DNA from: UBA1014 sp964344035
Lineage (GTDB): Bacteria > SAR324 > NAC60-12
Length of the DNA: 64,000 nt
Direction: 5' to 3'
NCBI GenBank assembly: GCA_964344035.1
Contig: CAYFLK010000006.1
Coordinates: 35,125 to 99,124 of the forward strand
Positions 24,467-33,283 of the stretch are shown here, one piece after another. The position numbers and the translations under genes were made by a program. Under the pieces are notes generated by a model. The model ran no database searches. It was not told the origin of the DNA and was given only the letters and a program-made list of their open reading frames with translations. Position 1 is the first letter of the stretch; each line of letters opens with the position of its first letter.

Positions 24467-26026
24467 ATGTCTGAAACAAAACGATCCTTCCCGTTCTGGG
24501 GGAACTGCCGGAGGCTGCGGCGGTTAATTCTCCTGGTCCTGGGAAGTTTCATGCTCGCAACCTCCGGCAGCGCGTTCGCTCAAACAATCCCGGACAAAAT
24601 CACCATCACAGCAATGGGCGACCTGCTGGTGGAAGAAGTCCGTTTCCATGAAGGGGACCTGGTAGCGGCGGGAGACACGCTGGCAATCCTAAAACGGTCC
24701 GATGGGACAAAGCTGACCCTGCGCGCGGGGGATTCCGGACGGCTGCTGAAATGGGCGCTGAAACCCTATCAGCGCTTCCGCAACGGGGAAAAACTCGGCA
24801 TCCTGCAGGTGATGCCGATCCTCGTACAAAAACCCGGTGTGTCCTCGCAAAAAGAACAGCCTTCCTTTCAGCAGATGATCTGGAACCTCGCCGGTTCGAC
24901 CGGACTTGCCACCCTGGTCTCAGGGCAGGGGCTTTCCTGGACTGAAGGGTGGGGCCGCGTGGCTATGATGGGTGTTGGTCTGGCACTGCTTTTCCTGGGA
25001 ATCAAAAAACGCTTTGAACCACTGCTGCTGGTACCGATCGGGTTCGGCGCGTTTCTCGCAAACATCCCCGGGGCGGGGCTTTCGGAACCGGGAGGACTGC
25101 TTTTTTACGTCTATGAAATCGGCATCACCACCGGGATCTTCCCCCTGCTCATCTTCATGGGGGTCGGTGCTTTGACGGATTTCGGTCCGATGCTGGCAAA
25201 CCCCAAAACGGCGCTGCTGGGCGCTGCCGCGCAGTTCGGCATCTTCGCCACTCTGCTTGGCGCACTCGCGTTGAACTGGGTCCCGGGAATCGATTTCAGC
25301 TTGAGAGACGCGGCGTCAATCGGAATCATCGGAGGGGCCGACGGTCCGACCGCGATTTTTCTCTCCAGCCGCTTGTCGCCGAGGCTGCTGGGATCGATCG
25401 CGATTGCCGCGTATTCTTACATGGCCCTGGTGCCGATCATCCAGCCGCCGATCATGCGGCTGCTCACTACTGAAGCCGAACGCCGTACCGAGATGCGCCA
25501 GATGCGTTATGTTTCGCGGCGCGAAAAAATTCTATTCCCGCTGTTGGCTGTCGGACTTTGCGCCTTGCTCCTGCCTACCGCCGCACCCCTGATTGGAATG
25601 TTCATGCTTGGCAACCTGGCCCGCGAATGCAGGGTGATCGACCGACTTTCTGACACCATTCAGCACTCGCTGATCAACACCGTTACGATTTTTCTCGGTC
25701 TTGGAGTGGGCAGCAAACTGCTGGCCAGCCGCTTCCTCAACCTCGAAACGGTGGGGATCCTGCTGCTGGGGATGATCGCATTTGGCATCGGCACTGCTTC
25801 AGGCGTGCTGCTCGGGAAACTGATGAACCGCCTTTCGGAAGCGCCGATCAATCCGCTTATCGGCGCGGCTGGAGTTTCGGCGGTGCCAATGGCCGCTCGC
25901 GTGGTCAGCCAGGTGGGGCTGGAGGCGAATTCGCACAACCATCTGATCATGCACGCGATGGGACCGAATGTTTCCGGAGTGATCGGTTCAGCGGTTGCCG
26001 CGGGGGTTCTGCTGGCGATGCTCTGA
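24467..26026 (+). CDS. oadB: Na+-translocating decarboxylase beta subunit with N-terminal exported biotinyl-like domain
   Basis: A 519-residue protein from ATG 24467 (a TTG at 24425 overlapping the oadA stop is also open). The C-terminal 370 residues are a typical OadB (GIGGADGPTAIFLSS; the Na+-site segment GAAGVSAVPMAARVV; HAMGPNVSGVIGSAVAAGVL). Unusually, the N-terminus has a cleavable-looking signal (RRLILLVLGSFMLATSGSAFAQ) and then about 75 residues resembling a biotinyl/lipoyl domain (ITAMGDLLVEEVRFHEGDLV and RAGDSGRLLKWALKPYQRF). This domain has no MKM lysine. Ordinary OadB lacks this segment. The 3' end overlaps the convergent glcB by 39 bases. Confidence 0.85.
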   Translation: MSETKRSFPFWGNCRRLRRLILLVLGSFMLATSGSAFAQTIPDKITITAMGDLLVEEVRFHEGDLVAAGDTLAILKRSDGTKLTLRAGDSGRLLKWALKPYQRFRNGEKLGILQVMPILVQKPGVSSQKEQPSFQQMIWNLAGSTGLATLVSGQGLSWTEGWGRVAMMGVGLALLFLGIKKRFEPLLLVPIGFGAFLANIPGAGLSEPGGLLFYVYEIGITTGIFPLLIFMGVGALTDFGPMLANPKTALLGAAAQFGIFATLLGALALNWVPGIDFSLRDAASIGIIGGADGPTAIFLSSRLSPRLLGSIAIAAYSYMALVPIIQPPIMRLLTTEAERRTEMRQMRYVSRREKILFPLLAVGLCALLLPTAAPLIGMFMLGNLARECRVIDRLSDTIQHSLINTVTIFLGLGVGSKLLASRFLNLETVGILLLGMIAFGIGTASGVLLGKLMNRLSEAPINPLIGAAGVSAVPMAARVVSQVGLEANSHNHLIMHAMGPNVSGVIGSAVAAGVLLAML

Positions 26027-28219
26027 CCCCTCTTCCCGTGAATTGATCAGGCAACCCGCACCCGCTTTCAGGGCTCTGCGTTTTGCGTGGAGAGTGGGTT
26101 CGGTATAGCCGTTAGCGACTTCCGCACCACTGAAGATCAGCTCGCATGCGGCTGCAAAGGCGATCCCGTCAAATTCCGGGGCCATGTTGAAGTAGCCCGG
26201 GTCTCCAGCGTTTTGCCGGTCAACCACCTCCGCCATCCTTTTGAGGGACTTCATAACTTGTTCACGGGTTATGATCCCGTGCAGGAGCCAGTTGGCAATG
26301 TGCTGGCTGGAGATCCGCAATGTGGCCCGGTCCTCCATGAGCCCAATGTCATTGATGTCCGGGACTTTTGAGCAGCCTACTCCCTGATCAACCCAGCGGA
26401 CCACGTATCCGAGGATTCCCTGGCAGTTGTTATCAAGTTCCGCTTGAATCTCCTTTTCCGACCAGTCCGGGTCGGCTGCCAGGGGAATTGTGAGGATGTC
26501 GCCCAGTTGCGCGCATGGACTTCCTTGCAGTGATGCCTGCTTTTCCGCCACGTTAACCTTGTGGTAGTGCAGGGCATGCAGGGTCGCCGCGGTCGGAGAA
26601 GGCACCCACGCGCAGTTGGCGCCGGACCTAGGATGACCGATCTTCGTTTTGACCATGGCAGACATTTCATCGGGCATCGCCCACATTCCCTTGCCTATCT
26701 GGGCCCGTCCCGGCAGCCCGCAGGCAAGTCCGACATTGACGTTCCATTCTTCGTAAGCGTTTATCCAGGGTTGGGCCTTCATGTCGTTCTTACGCACCAT
26801 TGGTCCGGCATGCATGGAAGTGTGCATCTCGTCTCCGGTCCGGTCGAGGAATCCGGTGTTTATGAATATCACGCGTTCCCGCGCCTGCCGGATACACTCC
26901 TTGAGGTTGACCGTGGTGCGACGTTCCTCGTCCATTATCCCCATCTTGATCGTGTTTTTTGCCATTCCCAATGCCTGCTCGATGCGTACGAAAAGGTCCG
27001 TCGTGAACGCCACTTCTTCCGGACCATGCATTTTCGGTTTTACGATATACATGCTCCCACATTTTGAGTTTTTGTACCGCCCTAACCCCTTCAAGTCATG
27101 CAGGCTGATCAGCGCGGTCATCATGCCGTCCAGGATCCCTTCCGGGACTTCGTCGCCGTTTCCCGTGAGCACTGCGTCACTTGTCATCAGGTGACCGACG
27201 TTCCGGACAAGCATCAGTGATCGCCCGGGCAGGGTCAGACCTTCACCCGCGGGAGTGGAATACACGCGATCGGTATTGAGGGTGCGGTGCAGGGAATCTC
27301 CTCCTTTCATGAAAGTAGCCGATAGGTCTCCCTTCATCAGCCCGAGCCAGTTCCGGTAAACATGCACCTTGTCCTCCGCGTCCACGGCCGCCACTGCGTC
27401 TTCCAAATCCTGAATGGTGGTTACCGCTGATTCTACGATCACGTCTTTGATTCCAGCGGGATGGTCCCTGCCGATTGGGTGGTTTCGGTCAATTTGAATG
27501 TCTATATGCAGACCGTTTTTTTTCAGCAGAACGGAATCCGGGGTATTGCTCATTCCCTGCCAGCCTATGAACTGCTCCGGTTCGGCGAGCCGGGTCTGCG
27601 TACCGTCTTTCAGCAATACCGTCAAATCACCGTCCCTGACTGAAAATCCCGACGCTTCGGCAAAAGAACCCTGTGCTAGCGGAAATGAATCGTCCAGTAC
27701 CCCGTGGGTGTAGTCAAATACTTTACGACCGCGTAGCGGGTTGTAACCTCCCTCCCGGGACGTTCCATCATCTTCGAAAATGACGTCCGTACCGTAAAGC
27801 GCATCAAGCAGGCTGCCCCAGCGTGCGTTGGCCGCGTTGAGCGCGAAACGTGCGTTGCTGACTGGGACCACCAGTTGCGGACCGGCAATTGCTGCGATCT
27901 CCGGGTCCACGTTATCGGTGCTGATCTGAAAATCTACACCCTCGGGTACAAGGTAGCCGATAGTTTCAAGAAAATCCCGGTAGGCTTCAGGATCGTGATG
28001 CATACCCTCACGGCTTCGGTGCCACTCGTCTATTTGCTGCTGCAGCCTGTCCCTTTTACCCAGCAGTTCCTCGTTTCGGGGCATAAAATCATGTACAATC
28101 CCTTTGAATGACTGCCAGAAACCATCAGGCTCGATTCCCGTACCGGGTGCAATCTCTTCCCGGACTAACGCGTAAAGGGGCTGCGCGACTTGTAAGCCGT
28201 CGATTTCTATCCGTTTCAT
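25988..28219 (-). CDS. glcB: Malate synthase G
   Basis: A 743-residue enzyme condensing glyoxylate with acetyl-CoA to malate, the monomeric G isoform used for glycolate/glyoxylate growth. Family landmarks include YLVPEGVDFQISTDNVDPEI, PVSNARFALNAANARWGSLLDALYGTD, GSMYIVKPKMHGPEEVAFT, IMDEERRTTVNLKECI and GFLDRTGDEMHTSM. VDQGVGCSKVPDI, near the catalytic Asp region, is also present. It is slightly longer than E. coli GlcB (723) because of a polar tail that overlaps the end of oadB. No isocitrate lyase is present here. Confidence 0.95.
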   Translation of the reverse strand: MKRIEIDGLQVAQPLYALVREEIAPGTGIEPDGFWQSFKGIVHDFMPRNEELLGKRDRLQQQIDEWHRSREGMHHDPEAYRDFLETIGYLVPEGVDFQISTDNVDPEIAAIAGPQLVVPVSNARFALNAANARWGSLLDALYGTDVIFEDDGTSREGGYNPLRGRKVFDYTHGVLDDSFPLAQGSFAEASGFSVRDGDLTVLLKDGTQTRLAEPEQFIGWQGMSNTPDSVLLKKNGLHIDIQIDRNHPIGRDHPAGIKDVIVESAVTTIQDLEDAVAAVDAEDKVHVYRNWLGLMKGDLSATFMKGGDSLHRTLNTDRVYSTPAGEGLTLPGRSLMLVRNVGHLMTSDAVLTGNGDEVPEGILDGMMTALISLHDLKGLGRYKNSKCGSMYIVKPKMHGPEEVAFTTDLFVRIEQALGMAKNTIKMGIMDEERRTTVNLKECIRQARERVIFINTGFLDRTGDEMHTSMHAGPMVRKNDMKAQPWINAYEEWNVNVGLACGLPGRAQIGKGMWAMPDEMSAMVKTKIGHPRSGANCAWVPSPTAATLHALHYHKVNVAEKQASLQGSPCAQLGDILTIPLAADPDWSEKEIQAELDNNCQGILGYVVRWVDQGVGCSKVPDINDIGLMEDRATLRISSQHIANWLLHGIITREQVMKSLKRMAEVVDRQNAGDPGYFNMAPEFDGIAFAAACELIFSGAEVANGYTEPTLHAKRRALKAGAGCLINSREEGSEHRQQNPRGNR

Positions 28220-28735
28220 GGCGGTTTCTGTGCTGTTTAAGTTGTGTGTTGAGCCTGCCGTTCAGCGGCCGGTTGCTGATAAAAAAGCCTGGTTCTGGTT
28301 AGGATTAAAGTGGTTTGTCCTTCTCATAAGCACGGTCAAAGAAGGCCTTGATCAGGAAAATATCTGTCCGCTTTCCGGAAGCTTTCAGCCTAATTTATTT
28401 CACCCAACGGAAACAATCCCTGTCCGGCTTCTAAGCAAAAAAATATTGAAACTCACATGGTTATCACGATTTCATGAATTTCAAAAATTTATGCAGTTTA
28501 TCGAAAATTATTCTGAAATTCAACCATAAAACTGGCGGATTAACGAAGCAAAATTATGAACGATGCTTATCATATAAAAGTTATATGATTGCAGTGAATG
28601 CGGCAAGCGTTTAAAAATCAAATTTCATGACATGGAATGGCGCTGCAAGAACCCCGGATGTTCCGGCACACATTATGCTGAATGCAGCAAGGCGAGCATG
28701 TGGAGGGGCTGTAATGCCGGACAGCGAGACGGTTT
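28220..28735. other. Intergenic stretch with no confident gene
   Basis: The gap between glcB and the GMP reductase gene is AT-rich around 28380-28590. It carries no clear gene, except a plus-strand frame (28578-28796) rich in paired cysteines that lacks a good start; see findings. I see no terminator I would defend. Confidence 0.5.
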
Positions 28736-29758
28736 TCAGTGCAGGGTTCGGTGTGGCAGGTTTTCGATTTTAGCCGCGGAGGTGACCCGCACGTAATCCA
28801 GTTTTCGCTGAAGTTCCTGTATCGTCGCGGCGCCGGCGTAAGTCAGTCCGGAACGCAGTCCACCGATGATGTCCGCGAGGATCGCGTCTTCCGTTTCACG
28901 GTATTCCACTTCCACCGAAATACCTTCCGCGGTTTTCCAATCCGCAAGGCCCCCATGATATTCATCATGGACCTCATTGCTGGCCATGCCTCGATACATT
29001 TTGACCCGGGATTCCCGTCCGTCCTCCAGGGTTTTGCTGATCACTTCCCCGGGAGTGGGTCGCGTTCCGGCAAGAATGCTGCCGATCATCACGAAATCCG
29101 CCCCAAAGGCGAGGGCCTTGACAATGTCGCCCGGATTGCGGATGCCGCCGTCAGCCACCACCGAGCGGTCTACCCGGGAGCAGTCCTTGACGGCAGTGAG
29201 GTTCGGCACCCCGAACCCGGTTTTTATCCTGGTGGTGCAGACCGATCCTCCGCCGATGCCGACCTTGACGATGTCCGCCCCGCAGGAAGCAAGATAATCC
29301 GCGCCGGCGTAGGTGGCCACGTTTCCCGCCATCAGGCAGGTTTCCTTGCCGAGCAGGTCACGGATATTTTTCAAGGTCCTTCCGACGTATTTCGCGTGGG
29401 CATGGGCGACATCGACACAGAATTTATCCGCCTTCGCGTCCCGCAACGCCTCCGCTCTTTGCAGGTCTTCTTCCGTGCAGCCGAGGGAGACAAAAGTGTC
29501 ATGGCTGCAGGCTTTGAACATGCGCACATTCTCTTCAATCGGCATGAACCGGTGCATCACCCCGATCCCCCCCTTGGCGCCGATGTAATTGGCCATATTC
29601 GTTTCGGTGATGGTGTCCATGTTCGAGGTCATCACCGGCAGCGCGAGAGACAATTTCCCGGTTTTGTCGGTGATCGAGACATCAACGACTTTCCTCGATT
29701 CCCAGTGGTTGTAGGACGGCACAAGCAGCACGTCATCGTAGGTGATCGCATCAGTCAT
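28736..29758 (-). CDS. guaC: GMP reductase (IMPDH/GMPR family, no CBS domains)
   Basis: A 340-residue TIM-barrel enzyme starting at ATG 29758 after GGGAG. It has the IMPDH/GMPR core: ITYDDVLLVPSY at the N-terminus and the catalytic cysteine loop GIGGGSVCTTRIKTGFGVP. VADGGIRNPGDIVKALAFGAD for IMP phosphate binding, MIGSILAGTRPTPGE and the YRGMAS flap follow. It lacks the CBS pair of IMP dehydrogenase and matches GMP reductase length, so conversion of GMP to IMP and ammonia is the likeliest reaction. It may connect with the purine nucleoside transport genes nearby. Confidence 0.85.
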   Translation of the reverse strand: MTDAITYDDVLLVPSYNHWESRKVVDVSITDKTGKLSLALPVMTSNMDTITETNMANYIGAKGGIGVMHRFMPIEENVRMFKACSHDTFVSLGCTEEDLQRAEALRDAKADKFCVDVAHAHAKYVGRTLKNIRDLLGKETCLMAGNVATYAGADYLASCGADIVKVGIGGGSVCTTRIKTGFGVPNLTAVKDCSRVDRSVVADGGIRNPGDIVKALAFGADFVMIGSILAGTRPTPGEVISKTLEDGRESRVKMYRGMASNEVHDEYHGGLADWKTAEGISVEVEYRETEDAILADIIGGLRSGLTYAGAATIQELQRKLDYVRVTSAAKIENLPHRTLH

Positions 29759-29801
29759 GAGGTCTCCCGTAATGTGCATGAATAAAGCCGGGGGACATGA
29801 T

Positions 29802-30290
29802 TTATTTTCCGTTCCGCCGGCAATACCCCAAAGGCAATATGGTAGTACCTTTCAGTTCTTCTAGCAAGATGCTCGATTTGACGGAAACAACGCTTGGGAG
29901 GGAAAGCAGACGTTTCAGCACAAGGTCCGAAAAATCTTGAAGGTCAGGCGCCACCACCCGCATCAGATAGTCCGCGCCCCCGGTGATGGCCCAGCAGCCC
30001 AGCACCTCCTCCCAGTCCCGGATGGCTTCGGAAAATGAACGGGCGGGGTCCTTGCCGTGCTTTCCCAGTGTCACCTGAATGAAGGCCTGGATTCCGATTC
30101 CCACCGCCCCGGGTTCCAAAAGGGCCGCGTAGGAACGGATCACGCCTGACTGCTCCAGCCTGCGGACACGGCGCAGGCATTGTGAAGGCGAGAGGAAAAC
30201 CCGCGCGGATAGTTCGCTGTTGGTCAGACGTCCCTGCCCTTGAAGCTCGGCGAGGATGTTGAGATCGTATTCATCGCATTTGTATGACAT
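29802..30290 (-). CDS. AsnC/Lrp-family transcriptional regulator
   Basis: A 162-residue regulator from ATG 30290. The longer upstream reading is rich in cysteine and unlike the family. The N-terminal HTH is clear: DEYDLNILAELQGQGRLTNSELS and LSPSQCLRRVRRLEQSGVI. The C-terminal RAM effector domain includes WEVLGCWAITGGADYLMRV. Such proteins sense amino acids. It is divergent from an aromatic amino acid lyase/aminomutase gene, which it likely regulates through the 182-base intergenic region (candidate site at 30326-30345). Confidence 0.9.
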   Translation of the reverse strand: MSYKCDEYDLNILAELQGQGRLTNSELSARVFLSPSQCLRRVRRLEQSGVIRSYAALLEPGAVGIGIQAFIQVTLGKHGKDPARSFSEAIRDWEEVLGCWAITGGADYLMRVVAPDLQDFSDLVLKRLLSLPSVVSVKSSILLEELKGTTILPLGYCRRNGK

Positions 30291-30325
30291 GATTCTCCAA
30301 TTACAACAACAATTATGAAAGATTC

Positions 30326-30345
30326 GTGCATATATTATCCTGCAC
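30326..30345. promoter_or_regulatory. Candidate AsnC/Lrp operator in divergent intergenic region
   Basis: GTGCA (30326-30330) and TGCAC (30341-30345) form an inverted repeat around a 10-base AT-rich core (TATATTATCC), the shape of Lrp-family sites. It is centred between the regulator and the lyase gene. This is inference from position and symmetry only. Confidence 0.35.
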
Positions 30346-30472
30346 AAACAAAGAACACAATCTTCTGCCGTGGAATTTCTGTTATGCTTGAATGCAACAC
30401 AAATACATATCGCATCGGCCTTCAGGGTTTGGAACATTCTTTTCGTCAACAACACCGTTTAAGGAGAACAGC

Positions 30473-32050
30473 ATGATTCTGGATGGAAACACGTTAACGC
30501 TAAAGCAAGTCGTGCAAATGGCCCGAAATCCGGGAATGCGGGTGGAAATATCCGCAGAGATCGAATCTCGGGTGCGGGCATCCCGGGAACTGCTCGACGG
30601 TTTTGTCGATTCAGGAAGGGTGATTTACGGGGTCACCACCGGTGTCGGGGGGTTCGTCAACTGGCTCGTTCCGCCGAATCTTGCCGAACAGCTGCAGAAC
30701 AACATCCTGCGTGGGGTCACCTCAAACGTGGGAGCATACCTCGGGGACGATTATGTGCGTGCGGCCATGCTGGCACGCCTGAACTCACTGGGACGCGGAG
30801 TTTCAGCGATTTCATTCAAAAACTTTCGCAAGTATGTTGACCTTTACAATGCAGGCATTCTTCCCTGCATCCCGGAAAAAGGATCGCTTGGGGCCAGCGG
30901 GGACCTGGGACCGCTTGCTTACATCGCCCTGGTCGGGACCGGTAACTGGCTGGCCAAATACGATGGAGCAATACGCCCCGGCAAAGAAGCACTCGAGATG
31001 GCGGGACTCGAGCCGATGCGGTTGAGTTACAAGGAGGGGCTGGCGCTGATCAACGGAACTTCGGCTATGACCGGGGTCGCAGCGTGCGTCACCGAGGACG
31101 CGAAACAGCTAATCCGGAACTGCCTGCTGATTTCCAGCCTGAGCATAGAAACGCTGAAGGGCAAGATCATGCCGTTCCATCCGGCCGCACACGAAAACAA
31201 ACCGCATCCGGGACAAATGAAAGTGGCAGAGATCATTTACGAGGTCCTTTCCGACAGCAAGATGGTGGTTCAAGACGCTGAGGTTGAACGCTGGCTGCAG
31301 CAGTTGAAACGGGATGAACCAACCGGGATGGAACAGCAGATTGAAGATCCTTACACTATCCGGGCCACTCCGCAGATACTTGGACCGGTGGTCGACACCG
31401 CGCTCTCAGTGCAAAATACGCTCGAGACCGAACTTAATTCCACCAATGACAACCCTCTCGTGGTGGTCGAACGCGGAGAGGCTTACCACAACGCCAACTT
31501 TCACGGGCAGTATGTTGCCAACGCAATGGATCAGCTTTCGATTGTGCTGACGACCATGTGCAACCTCTCCGACCGCAGAACGGATCGTTTCCTCGATCCC
31601 GGTCATAATCATGGGCTGCCCCCGTTTCTGTGTAGGGAAAACCCTGGGCTGCGTCATGGCATGATGGGAGGTCAGTATGCTGCCACTTCACTGACCGCGG
31701 AAAACCGTTCGCTTTGCACGCCCGTTTCAATTCAGACCCTGCCCTCCACTGGAGATTTTCAGGACCATGTTTCATTTGGACTGGTCGCGGCACGGCGTGC
31801 ACGGGAAATCCTGCAGAATTCCTATTACGTGCTTGCCTATGAATTGCTGTGCGGATGCCAGGCCGCGGACTGCCGGAACCCCGGCGAACTTGGTTCCGTC
31901 ACCTCCAAGGTGTACCGCAAGGTGCGCGAAGTAATCCCATACCTCGATCATGACGAGTCGCTCACAATCCATATCGAGAATGCGGCAAGGATACTGCGCG
32001 AAAGGATCCTCCTCAAGCAGTTTCCGGATGATTTGATTGATATAGGATAG
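30473..32050 (+). CDS. MIO-dependent aromatic amino acid ammonia-lyase or 2,3-aminomutase (EncP/AdmH-like)
   Basis: A 525-residue enzyme of the HAL/PAL/TAL family, from ATG 30473 after AAGGAGAACAGC. The self-cyclising Ala-Ser-Gly (141-143) lies in KGSLGASGDLGPLAY and the catalytic Tyr is Y52 in YGVTTGVGG. The ring-selectivity site, Ser-His in HAL, Phe-Leu in plant PAL and His-Leu in TAL, reads Gly-Val (81-82) in LQNNILRGVTSNVGAYL. The surrounding sequence resembles the phenylalanine lyase/aminomutase subgroup EncP/AdmH as I remember it. It makes cinnamate-type acids or beta-aromatic amino acids. No hut genes are nearby, which argues against histidine catabolism. Confidence 0.8.
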   Translation: MILDGNTLTLKQVVQMARNPGMRVEISAEIESRVRASRELLDGFVDSGRVIYGVTTGVGGFVNWLVPPNLAEQLQNNILRGVTSNVGAYLGDDYVRAAMLARLNSLGRGVSAISFKNFRKYVDLYNAGILPCIPEKGSLGASGDLGPLAYIALVGTGNWLAKYDGAIRPGKEALEMAGLEPMRLSYKEGLALINGTSAMTGVAACVTEDAKQLIRNCLLISSLSIETLKGKIMPFHPAAHENKPHPGQMKVAEIIYEVLSDSKMVVQDAEVERWLQQLKRDEPTGMEQQIEDPYTIRATPQILGPVVDTALSVQNTLETELNSTNDNPLVVVERGEAYHNANFHGQYVANAMDQLSIVLTTMCNLSDRRTDRFLDPGHNHGLPPFLCRENPGLRHGMMGGQYAATSLTAENRSLCTPVSIQTLPSTGDFQDHVSFGLVAARRAREILQNSYYVLAYELLCGCQAADCRNPGELGSVTSKVYRKVREVIPYLDHDESLTIHIENAARILRERILLKQFPDDLIDIG

Positions 32051-32313
32051 GGATTCAAGCTACTGTTTTTTTGCAAATCAGGATTGTCAGTTAAATCCGG
32101 TCTTTGCCAGCGAATCGATTCATTTAGCATCGCATTCCTCATAATTGCGGTCGAAGGGTAGCAATCTATCCGCGAGTACGCACGTTCCCTAACCACGGAC
32201 CTCTCCCGGGGGGCACCAACACAACAATAAAGGCAACCGCAAGAACTTGTTTCCGGACACCAACGCAGATTCCACTGTACACGGCATACCTGTAATTCAT
32301 ACCAAATGCCACA

Positions 32314-32333
32314 CCCTCTCCTTGGAGAGAGGG
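32314..32333. repeat. Short palindromic repeat, possible terminator stem
   Basis: CCCTCTCCTTGGAGAGAGGG forms a stem in the 345-base gap between the convergent MIO enzyme and yjjW genes. There is no T-run after it, so it is more probably a dispersed repeat than an intrinsic terminator. The remainder of 32051-32395 shows no gene. Confidence 0.4.
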
Positions 32334-32395
32334 TTGGGGTGAGGGGCAAACCGCGCTTAAACGTGACCGTAGAATTTACTCCATGGCATTAAACT

Positions 32396-33283
32396 CTATC
32401 CACCTGGAAAGGTGGAATAATCCGGGACCACCGACAAATCTTCAAAACCGTGGTTTAGAAAGTGCTCATGGATCCGGATCATTTGAGCAACCGGCATTTC
32501 AACGTATTCAAGTCCGCGTTCCCGGACCCCGTGTCTGCGGAAACCGATCAGTTTCAGCCGCGGGAGCGGATCCAGAGTACTCAACCACCGCGCGGTTCGG
32601 TTGAGCAGTTCCTCATCATCGTTGACCCCGGGAATCAGCAATAGTCGCACCTCGTGAAGTTTCCCCTGCTCATGCCAGAACCGGATCGCCCGCTGAACCA
32701 TCTCGTTGTCGTCTCCGGTGAGCTGCCGGTGGATATCCCCATCCAGCGATTTAAGGTCTATCATCACCCCGTCGGTTAGCGGCTGAAGGGATTGCCAAAC
32801 GGACAGCTCCGCGATGCCGTTGGTATCGATGAAGGTGGTCAAGCGCGAAAGGCGCGGTTCGTTGCGGAGGGCCTCGAACAACGCCCTGACAAATTGCGGC
32901 TGCCGCGCAGCTTCCCCGCCGGAAACGGTGATTCCGGATAAAAACGGCGCCACCCGAATAATCCTCTTCAGCAGGGCTTCTACTTCCAGCCACTGGGCGT
33001 GTGGAGTACTGTCAATGGGGCAGACTTCAAGGCAGGTATCGCAATACCGGCAGAGGGAGGGTTCCCAGTCGATCCCGCCGTTTTCGGGCGCCCAGCGCAG
33101 CGCCTTTGCCGGGCATTCATCAACGCAGATTCCGCAAAGGTTGCAGGTCCCGATAGTGTGCGGGTTGTGACAGGTTATGCAGTTCAGATTGCATCCCTGC
33201 ATGAAAACCACGAAACGGTTGCCCGGTCCGTCAACCGCGCTAAACGGCAGGGTGCGGTTCACCAACCCGCGGATTGCGTTCAT
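32396..33283 (-). CDS. yjjW: Glycyl radical enzyme activating enzyme (YjjW family, radical SAM)
   Basis: A 295-residue radical SAM activase. The SAM cluster motif is CNLNCITC (residues about 31-38). Two extra ferredoxin-like clusters follow: CNLCGICVDECP and CRYCDTCLEVCP. The SAM-binding GGE is in TVSGGEAA. This layout fits glycyl radical enzyme activases, which generate the glycyl radical on their partner under anoxic conditions. It overlaps the 3' end of yjjI by 44 bases, so the pair is coupled. Confidence 0.88.
   Translation of the reverse strand: MNAIRGLVNRTLPFSAVDGPGNRFVVFMQGCNLNCITCHNPHTIGTCNLCGICVDECPAKALRWAPENGGIDWEPSLCRYCDTCLEVCPIDSTPHAQWLEVEALLKRIIRVAPFLSGITVSGGEAARQPQFVRALFEALRNEPRLSRLTTFIDTNGIAELSVWQSLQPLTDGVMIDLKSLDGDIHRQLTGDDNEMVQRAIRFWHEQGKLHEVRLLLIPGVNDDEELLNRTARWLSTLDPLPRLKLIGFRRHGVRERGLEYVEMPVAQMIRIHEHFLNHGFEDLSVVPDYSTFPGG

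Noticed and set aside
28739..29785. 348-codon plus-strand frame
   Set aside because: Antisense of the GMP reductase gene over its full length, with no family-like sequence.
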